A stretch of 11,054 bases of DNA from Dialister sp. UBA7295. Its GTDB lineage: Bacteria > Bacillota > Negativicutes > Veillonellales > Dialisteraceae. Positions 6,222 to 11,054 of the stretch are shown one piece after another. The first letter of the stretch is position 1; each line of letters begins with the position of its first letter. Below the pieces are notes generated by a model that saw only the letters and a program-made list of their open reading frames with translations, was not told the DNA's origin and ran no database searches. Position numbers and translations under genes: made by a program. Location of the stretch: positions 1-11,054 of the forward strand of contig DKQZ01000005.1 of the NCBI GenBank assembly GCA_002471975.1, written 5' to 3'.

Positions 6222-6998
6222 ATGGAAAAAATTTCGTTTTACTATAGAACAGCCAATACATATTCGTCGCCAGTCAGGGAGCAGGATTTTCTTCTTCGAT
6301 GTATTCCGCAGAATCTGCCGGAACAGGAGATTCTCGATTTATCGCTTTACATTGACCCCCTGCCCACTGGCGGAAACTATGGTAAGGACAGTTTCGGAAA
6401 TACGACCTATACCGGGAGACTCCCGGAAGAGCATACCTTTTTCTCCTACTGGGTGAAAGGGACGGCTGTCCGGGATGACGACAGGAGGATAGAGTGCGAA
6501 CCGCTGCCGATCTTTTCCTATCCCTCCATCCTCACAGGACCATCGTCCATGCTGCAGGCGATTTATGATCTGGCCCCGAAATCGGAGGATGCGCTGGAGC
6601 AGGCAGACTATTTCCGTGAAACCGTCTATCATCACATGACCTATGTGGCCGGCGTGACCAATGTGCATACCACGGCCAATCAGGCCGCCCTGGGAGGCCA
6701 GGGAGTCTGCCAGGACTTTACCCATATATTTCTTGCGCTCTGCCGGATGAAACGGATTCCGGCCCGCTATGTGAGCGGCCTTCCCGTAGGGGAAGGGGCC
6801 AGCCATGCCTGGGCGGAAGTCTGGTACAAAGGCCGCTGGTATGGAATTGATGCCACAAGGAACTGCAGGGCGGGAGAAAGATATATCAAATTCGGGACAG
6901 GACGGGATTTCATCGACTGCCCTATGGAACAGGGCGTCTTCTGGGGCTGGTGCAACCAGTCACAGACCGTATACAGCAAAGTGGACGTGATCAGCTGA
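6222..6998 (+). CDS. Transglutaminase-like family protein
   Basis: This 258-residue protein has no signal peptide and is probably cytoplasmic. It consists of an N-terminal beta-rich half (about 1-110), as in bacterial transglutaminase-like proteins, and a C-terminal papain-like core. The triad is complete: Cys163 in GQGVCQDFTHIF, His195 in GASHAWAEVWY, and Asp210 in WYGIDATRN. Known folds of this type are peptidases, amidases or acyl-transferases; no substrate can be assigned. Such proteins commonly accompany ATP-grasp plus alpha-E pairs, and that supports a shared pathway even though the gene is split off by about 350 bases and has its own promoter. The ribosome binding site is modest (AGGAA, 11 bases upstream). 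A strong terminator follows immediately. Confidence 0.9.
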   Translation: MEKISFYYRTANTYSSPVREQDFLLRCIPQNLPEQEILDLSLYIDPLPTGGNYGKDSFGNTTYTGRLPEEHTFFSYWVKGTAVRDDDRRIECEPLPIFSYPSILTGPSSMLQAIYDLAPKSEDALEQADYFRETVYHHMTYVAGVTNVHTTANQAALGGQGVCQDFTHIFLALCRMKRIPARYVSGLPVGEGASHAWAEVWYKGRWYGIDATRNCRAGERYIKFGTGRDFIDCPMEQGVFWGWCNQSQTVYSKVDVIS

Positions 6999-7028
6999 AA
7001 AACACCGGTTTATGAACCGGTGTTTTTT
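6999..7028 (+). terminator. Strong intrinsic terminator after the transglutaminase-like gene
   Basis: AAAACACCGGTT (6999-7010) and AACCGGTGTTTT (7015-7026) form a perfect 12-bp stem with a TATG loop and a T-run. The stem begins directly after the stop codon. It is nearly symmetrical, so it could act in both directions. Confidence 0.92.
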
Positions 7029-7074
7029 ATTTGACATTTCTGTATGAGCTTTTCAGGCTTTTCTGCTTTTTCTT

Positions 7075-7109
7075 CCCCGCATATCCACAGATTTTTTTGT
7101 GTGACGGGG
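7075..7109 (+). promoter_or_regulatory. Imperfect inverted repeat just upstream of the EAL-gene promoter
   Basis: CCCCG (7075-7079) pairs with CGGGG (7105-7109), and the inner CACA (7086-7089) with TGTG (7098-7101), around a T-rich centre. The repeat ends five bases before the -35 box, a position typical of regulator binding. A terminator or chance pairing is equally possible. Confidence 0.25.
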
Positions 7110-7114
7110 ACGGT

Positions 7115-7143
7115 TTGAAAAAGGAGGACTATGAGGTTAAAAT
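7115..7143 (+). promoter_or_regulatory. Promoter of the EAL-domain gene
   Basis: TTGAAA (7115-7120), 17 bases, TAAAAT (7138-7143). The predicted transcript start near 7150 lies too close to the GTG at 7155 for that codon to be the start. This supports ATG 7194. Confidence 0.65.
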
Positions 7144-7193
7144 AATATTAGACAGTGTATCCCGATAAGCAGAAACTGCAGGAGGTGAGGAGC

Positions 7194-9074
7194 ATGATCC
7201 AATGGAATCTGGATTTCTATTTTGCTGTTCTTCCCCTGCAGCTTCTGCTTATTTTTTTATATTTCCGCCGGCGCCGCCTGCCTCTTCGGGATTCGAAGGC
7301 TTTCCTGGGACTCATGGTTTCCAATCTGCTGAATATCATCATGGATATCGTGGCATCCTATATTTCCATGAAAGGCATGGAATCATCTCTCGTTTATTTT
7401 GTCAATGTGGTTTACTACATCACCGTCATCTGCCTGGGAGTCAGTTTTTTCCTCTATGTCATGTATGCCAGCCGCTATGAGGGGCGGGGCCTTCTGAGAC
7501 GGGCTGTGTATCTGTTTAATCTGTTCATCATAGGGATCATTCTCTCCTCGCCCTGGACCGGCCTGATCTTTACGGTCCACCATGTGACGGGCTATGCGGA
7601 TGGGCCTCTGTACGCGGGAATTTATGTATCCTATGTCATCGATATGATGGCCTGCCTTTATGCCCTGTATCGGGGAGATCCTTCTGCCCGGGTCGTACGA
7701 AACGGGATTCTGGTGTCCTCTGCCCTCATGGTGGGAGGACTTCTCTTCAGCCTGGCCTTTCGGGAAATCCTCCTCGTAGGCTATTTCCTGACTCTTGCCA
7801 TCCTCATTGCCTTTCTGTCTCTCCGGAATCCTGAACTTTACATCCATGCGCCATCGGGTCTTTTCAACCGGACGGCCTGCCTTCTGGTGATGGATGATTT
7901 TATTTCGCAGAAGAAACTGTATGCTGCCGGAATGCTCATACGGCGCATGTACCTGAATCGCATCCTCTATGGCGATTCCTTTGCGGACGGCCTGATGGAG
8001 GGACTTGGCCTTTTCATGAACAGCCATTTCCCGGAAGTCCATCCATTTTATCTCAGGGACGGCCGGTTTCTGTTCCTTACCCAAAAGAAAGAATTCCTGG
8101 ACCGTTTTATGAAAATCCTTCAGGAAAGGCTGGAGGAGCCCTGGAAAGTGGGAAATCAGGAAGCCCGGGCGGACAGCTCCTATTTCTATCTGGGCCCTGA
8201 CGTCCCCCTTGGCGATGCCTATCGGATGCGGGTGATTTTTGAACTGGCCTTCATCTCCATCGGAAAGCCCGGAGTGAGGACCCTTTCCATTGATAAGGAA
8301 TATATGAAGAAAGTGAGCCGTCAGGTGCGGGTGCGCTGGATTCTGGAGGAAGCGCTGGCCAGGGATGACCTTCTCGTATACCTGCAGCCCATTATGGAGG
8401 CAAAGACGTTCCGCCTGGCCGGGGCGGAAGCCCTGGTACGCCTCCAAAGCCCGGAAGGGGAAATCATTCCACCCTCCGAATTCGTTCCGGCTGCCGAGAC
8501 GAGCGGGGAGGTCTCCCTCCTGGGAGAGCAGGTTTTCCGCAAAACCTGTTCCTTCATAGAAAAGGGAGGAGAAAAAGTCTGCGGCATGGGCTGGATTCAC
8601 GTGAATCTGGCGCCTTACCAGTGCACCGAAGAAGGGCTCACGGAAAAGCTGGAGGAAATAAGGAAAAAGGCGGCCATTCCGATTGAACAGATTCGTCTGG
8701 AAATCACGGAACGGGGGCTTTTGGGGTCCCTCGGACACCGGCAGGTGGAAAAACTTCACGAGAAGGGCTACGAAATCGTGCTGGACGATTTTGGGAGCGG
8801 TTATTCCAATATCAGCCGCATCCGGAGCATTCCCCTTTCTGGTATCAAGATTGACATGTCCCTGGTGCGGACCCATTTCAAAGAGCCCGATACCTACCTT
8901 CCCAATATCATCCGCACCTTCCACGAAATGGGCTATGAGCTCACCGCCGAAGGGGTGGAAACAGAAGAAATGGCAAAAGCCCTTTCCAAAATGGGCTGCG
9001 ACTATCTGCAGGGCTATTATTTCTCCAAACCCCTCCCTATGGATGAATTTGTGAAGAAATATGGGAAACAATGA
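7194..9074 (+). CDS. Seven-helix membrane sensor with EAL c-di-GMP phosphodiesterase domain
   Basis: This 626-residue inner-membrane protein should hydrolyse cyclic di-GMP to pGpG. About seven hydrophobic segments occupy residues 8-211. A region of about 160 residues follows, at the place where a GGDEF domain would sit, but no GGDEF motif is visible. A full EAL domain runs from about 375 to the end. All residues expected for activity are present: EAL (412-414) in GAEALVRL, Asn471 in VNLAPYQ, LEITE (502-506), Asp531-Asp532 in DDFGSGYS, Lys552 in IKIDMSL, AEGVE (585-589) and Gln606 in YLQGYYFSKP. ATG 7194 is preferred to an upstream in-frame GTG (7155) because GGAGGTGAGG lies just before it. 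The signal sensed by the membrane part is unknown. The gene has its own promoter and terminator. Confidence 0.92.
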   Translation: MIQWNLDFYFAVLPLQLLLIFLYFRRRRLPLRDSKAFLGLMVSNLLNIIMDIVASYISMKGMESSLVYFVNVVYYITVICLGVSFFLYVMYASRYEGRGLLRRAVYLFNLFIIGIILSSPWTGLIFTVHHVTGYADGPLYAGIYVSYVIDMMACLYALYRGDPSARVVRNGILVSSALMVGGLLFSLAFREILLVGYFLTLAILIAFLSLRNPELYIHAPSGLFNRTACLLVMDDFISQKKLYAAGMLIRRMYLNRILYGDSFADGLMEGLGLFMNSHFPEVHPFYLRDGRFLFLTQKKEFLDRFMKILQERLEEPWKVGNQEARADSSYFYLGPDVPLGDAYRMRVIFELAFISIGKPGVRTLSIDKEYMKKVSRQVRVRWILEEALARDDLLVYLQPIMEAKTFRLAGAEALVRLQSPEGEIIPPSEFVPAAETSGEVSLLGEQVFRKTCSFIEKGGEKVCGMGWIHVNLAPYQCTEEGLTEKLEEIRKKAAIPIEQIRLEITERGLLGSLGHRQVEKLHEKGYEIVLDDFGSGYSNISRIRSIPLSGIKIDMSLVRTHFKEPDTYLPNIIRTFHEMGYELTAEGVETEEMAKALSKMGCDYLQGYYFSKPLPMDEFVKKYGKQ

Positions 9075-9120
9075 GCGGGTGCCCAATGAAAATATTTCTC
9101 TGATGGACATCAGGGCATGA

Positions 9121-9155
9121 AGTTCTCAGTTCTCAGTTATCAGTTCGCAGTTGTG
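9121..9155 (+). repeat. Heptanucleotide tandem repeat array 1 (five units)
   Basis: Five contiguous 7-base units read AGTTCTC, AGTTCTC, AGTTATC, AGTTCGC and AGTTGTG. The AGTT core is invariant and the last three bases drift. The array starts 46 bases after the EAL stop codon and directly precedes its terminator. Confidence 0.85.
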
Positions 9156-9157
9156 GC

Positions 9158-9190
9158 GGCCGCCTTTACATAGGAGAGGCGGCCCTTTTA
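9158..9190 (+). terminator. Intrinsic terminator after the EAL gene
   Basis: GGCCGCCT (9158-9165) pairs perfectly with AGGCGGCC (9177-9184) around an 11-base loop, followed by CTTTTATAT. Confidence 0.75.
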
Positions 9191-9232
9191 TATAAAAAAT
9201 TTAATCATTTCAATGAAAAATGTGTATAAAAA

Positions 9233-9266
9233 TGGCCCGCTATCCAAATTTGATGCGGGCCACTTT
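9233..9266 (-). terminator. Terminator of the universal stress protein gene (likely bidirectional)
   Basis: TGGCCCGC (9233-9240) pairs perfectly with GCGGGCCA (9255-9262). A-runs lie on the left and CTTTT on the right, so U-tracts exist for both directions. On the minus strand the RNA would end in a run of five U and then AUAC. It lies about 80 bases beyond the stress-protein stop codon. Confidence 0.7.
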
Positions 9267-9267
9267 T

Positions 9268-9298
9268 ACTGATCACTGTGAACTGAGAACTGATCACT
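9268..9298 (-). repeat. Heptanucleotide tandem repeat array 2 (inverted relative to array 1)
   Basis: Read on the minus strand, the units are AGTGATC, AGTTCTC, AGTTCAC and AGTGATC plus a partial AGT. The period and AGTTCTC unit match array 1, in the opposite orientation. The shared stretch CAGTTCTCAGTT gives a 12-bp inverted repeat with array 1. Confidence 0.8.
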
Positions 9299-9347
9299 TT
9301 ATCATTTTCAGCGATTCAACATAATATGTAATTATTCCAGATTCCCC

Positions 9348-9776
9348 TTATTTAATAATAAGCACCGGCACTTTCACATGATGGATGACATACTGGGAGA
9401 CGCTTCCCATGATGAAGGAGGAGAGAGCGCCTTTCCCGCTGTTTCCCATGATGACGAGATCGATCTGTTCTTCTTCTGCCAAACCGGCAATGATGGCTCC
9501 GGGGACGCCGGTTTTGAGGAGGGGAATGGATTGGATTCCTTCGGGAATTTCTTTCTTCCTTTCCTCAAGGATTTCTTTCGCCTTGTCCTGCATGGATGAG
9601 AATCCGTCTTTGCTGAGGTTGACGGCAAGCAGGGGGTAAGAGGCTTCCGTGATGTCTGCCACTGACAGCACATAGAGAGAAGCGCCGCTTTCTTTTGCCA
9701 TTTCAATGCCATAGCGGAGCGCATGGTCCGCACTCTCTGACCCGTCCAGGGGGACCAGGATTTTTTTGAATATCAT
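9348..9776 (-). CDS. Universal stress protein, UspA family
   Basis: This single-domain cytoplasmic protein of 142 residues has a length typical of the family. The N-terminal strand ends in LVPLDGSESA with Asp11, the adenine-contacting position. The ATP-binding signature G-x2-G-x9-G-S is exact: Gly111, Gly114, Gly124, Ser125. This suggests the nucleotide-binding subclass rather than the non-binding UspA-like one. Members usually dimerise and support survival under stress or starvation. The start is set by AAGGAGG seven bases before ATG. The gene stands alone, convergent with the EAL gene and divergent from the secreted-protein gene. Confidence 0.94.
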   Translation of the reverse strand: MIFKKILVPLDGSESADHALRYGIEMAKESGASLYVLSVADITEASYPLLAVNLSKDGFSSMQDKAKEILEERKKEIPEGIQSIPLLKTGVPGAIIAGLAEEEQIDLVIMGNSGKGALSSFIMGSVSQYVIHHVKVPVLIIK

Positions 9777-9818
9777 AGCAATTCCTCCTTTGCATGAAAA
9801 TGAATTTCCTTTCCTTTC

Positions 9819-9827
9819 ATTATACCA
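9819..9827 (-). promoter_or_regulatory. Extended -10 promoter of the stress protein gene
   Basis: On the minus strand TGGTATAAT gives a perfect -10 with the TGn extension. No good -35 box is visible, which fits an extended -10 promoter. The start codon lies about 43 bases downstream. Confidence 0.55.
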
Positions 9828-9858
9828 TGGGATTTTCTATTCTTTCCGTTCCGGAGGG

Positions 9859-9887
9859 ATGAAAATATTTCCTGAAATTGTTAAAAT
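9859..9887 (+). promoter_or_regulatory. Putative promoter of the secreted two-repeat protein gene
   Basis: ATGAAA (9859-9864), 17 bases, TAAAAT (9882-9887). The -35 matches consensus at four of six positions. A 6-bp palindrome follows, GACAGG-AAATG-CCTGTC (9901-9917), at or just after the expected transcript start. It could be an operator or a 5' hairpin. Confidence 0.4.
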
Positions 9888-9941
9888 GGAGAGAGAAAAA
9901 GACAGGAAATGCCTGTCCTGTAGAAATAGATGGAGGAAGTC

Positions 9942-10973
9942 ATGAAGAAAATCATTCTGGGTGCAGCCCTGCTGGGAACAGTTTTCGGAAGCGGTTTACC
10001 GGTAATGGCAAAGGACGTTTCCGCGGAAGCTCTGGAATCGGCGGTGAACCGGGGATTTGAATATAGAAATAATGGCACCGGGATCGCCATGGAGCTGCCG
10101 GCATCCCGGGTGGAAAATCCCGATTCCAATGACACCATGTACCAGGCATTCCTGCCGGATTCCCATATTTCCGTGACCATCATGTCCAAGGCCGCCAGAC
10201 AGCCGAGAAACGAGAAGAAGATTCAGGAATACCGGAAGAATTCCGAAAATTTCTTGAAAACAAGCCGGCAGGATGAGAAGGAAGTTCCCATTTCTTTTAA
10301 AAAAGGAAAACTGGCCGGAGAGCCGGTGATCATCACGAAAAGCCGGGGCACTTCCGAGCAGGGAGCTTACAACGTTCTCCGGTACTGGGTGACCCTGGCG
10401 GACGGTGACTACATGATTTCTTTCACCATGAAAGAAGGGGACATGAAAGCCAATGAAAAGACGGTGGAACGGCTTCTGGATTCCGTCCGTTTCTTCACGC
10501 CCATGCAGCGGGTGGAAATCAAAGGCACCGTCTACACCTATGATATCCCTGCCAATATGAAGGTGGATTATAAACCGCCCATCGCCCCGGACCATGTGCT
10601 GGTAGCAGGAAATCTCTCCCTTATGACGGGAGTCACCGCCCTTCCCCTGACGGACAATGAAGAACTTTCCTTCCTGCCGGAAAGCCTTTCCGGCCTGACA
10701 AAGGAAGAGCAGGCGTCCATCATAGACCACTTCAAAGCCAAAGTCGCTTCCGAAGCGAACGGCAAAAAAGTGAAAAACATGAAATTCAAATTTACCACCC
10801 TCTATGGGAGGGACTGTCTCACCATGGACTTCGAAGACAAGGACTCCCATAATCAGAGCTACATCTTTGTCCAGGATGGGAAATATATTTCCTTCGATTA
10901 TATCTACACCGACAAGGATAAGGAGTATGCGGAGAAAGTCATAGAACAGTCGGTGAAATCCATTTCCCTTTGA
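9942..10973 (+). CDS. Secreted protein of unknown function with two related halves
   Basis: I do not recognise this 343-residue protein. It begins with a clear Sec signal peptide (MKKIILGAALLGTVFGSGLP), with likely cleavage after VMA at residue 23, and there is no lipobox. The mature part seems to be an internal duplication: about 36-186 and 195-343 each open with a short beta-rich stretch and close with a similar block, DGDYMISFTM...EKTVERLLDSVRF in the first and DGKYISFDYI...AEKVIEQSVKSI in the second. This layout recalls PsbP/DcrB-type folds, but that is only an inference. ATG 9942 is chosen over an in-frame ATG at 9930 because GGAGG (9932-9936) precedes it and the signal peptide starts there. 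It is likely exported to the cell envelope or periplasm. No terminator was found after it. Confidence 0.85.
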   Translation: MKKIILGAALLGTVFGSGLPVMAKDVSAEALESAVNRGFEYRNNGTGIAMELPASRVENPDSNDTMYQAFLPDSHISVTIMSKAARQPRNEKKIQEYRKNSENFLKTSRQDEKEVPISFKKGKLAGEPVIITKSRGTSEQGAYNVLRYWVTLADGDYMISFTMKEGDMKANEKTVERLLDSVRFFTPMQRVEIKGTVYTYDIPANMKVDYKPPIAPDHVLVAGNLSLMTGVTALPLTDNEELSFLPESLSGLTKEEQASIIDHFKAKVASEANGKKVKNMKFKFTTLYGRDCLTMDFEDKDSHNQSYIFVQDGKYISFDYIYTDKDKEYAEKVIEQSVKSISL

Positions 10974-10987
10974 GAAATGAAGCAAAT

Positions 10988-11036
10988 GTCAGCGGATCAC
11001 GAACAACGAACAACGAACAACGAACAACGAATATGA
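10988..11036 (-). repeat. Heptanucleotide tandem repeat array 3
   Basis: The plus strand holds four perfect copies of GAACAAC (11001-11028), flanked by degenerate units in the same 7-base register (GTCAGCG, GATCACG before; AATATGA after). On the minus strand the units are CGTTGTT x4 then CGTGATC, close to the AGTGATC unit of array 2. It begins 15 bases after the secreted-protein stop codon. About 20 unremarkable bases remain to the window end. Confidence 0.8.
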
Positions 11037-11054
11037 ATCTTACCCTTTGTCAAA

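Noticed and set aside
7031..7036. Perfect TTGACA directly after the terminator
   Set aside because: No -10 box at a suitable distance; the promoter at 7115-7143 explains the EAL gene better.
7155..7193. GTG start for the EAL protein, 13 residues upstream
   Set aside because: It lies about five bases from the predicted transcript start and has no ribosome binding site, while ATG 7194 has an excellent one.
11001..11028. GAACAAC array as a CRISPR array
   Set aside because: Units are 7 bases and directly contiguous, with no spacers and no cas genes.

Overview
The window looks like a chromosomal stretch of a low-to-mid-GC Firmicute. The protein flavour (MalY/PatB enzyme, PepC, a secreted two-repeat protein), near-balanced GC and good sigma-70/sigma-A promoters suggest a Negativicute such as Dialister or Megasphaera. 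That placement is an impression from the sequences; no search could be run. No rRNA, tRNA, CRISPR array, transposase or phage gene was seen.

Layout. (1) 237-1445: an intact MalY/PatB-type C-S lyase. (2) 1464-2144: a decay zone holding the first quarter of a fumarate-lyase-superfamily gene (+ strand, three frameshifts) and, tail to tail, the first third of a flavodoxin-like lipoprotein gene (- strand, also frameshifted). Both lose their 3' ends at the same base pair (1797/1798), which reads as a deletion scar. (3) 2368-3678: a PepC/bleomycin-hydrolase aminopeptidase. (4) 3729-6998: a strong promoter, a leader with an intrinsic terminator, then a circularly permuted ATP-grasp protein and an alpha-E protein in overlapping frames. 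A 350-base GC-rich, hairpin-rich non-coding stretch follows, then a transglutaminase-like protein with its own promoter. (5) 7115-9074: a seven-helix membrane protein with a cytoplasmic EAL c-di-GMP phosphodiesterase domain. (6) 9075-9347: a convergent-terminator region flanked by two heptanucleotide repeat arrays in inverted orientation. (7) 9348-9776 (-): a universal stress protein. (8) 9942-10973: a secreted protein of unknown function built from two related halves, followed by a third heptamer array running toward the window end.

How the parts fit. ATP-grasp, alpha-E and transglutaminase-like proteins recur together in many bacteria and are predicted, not shown, to make or modify a peptide-like product. 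This is the most likely uncharacterised system here. Here it carries two unusual RNA-level features: a promoter followed directly by a terminator in the leader, and a multi-hairpin block separating the third gene from the first two. The EAL protein, the stress protein and the secreted protein appear to be independent transcription units, each with its own promoter and, in most cases, a terminator.
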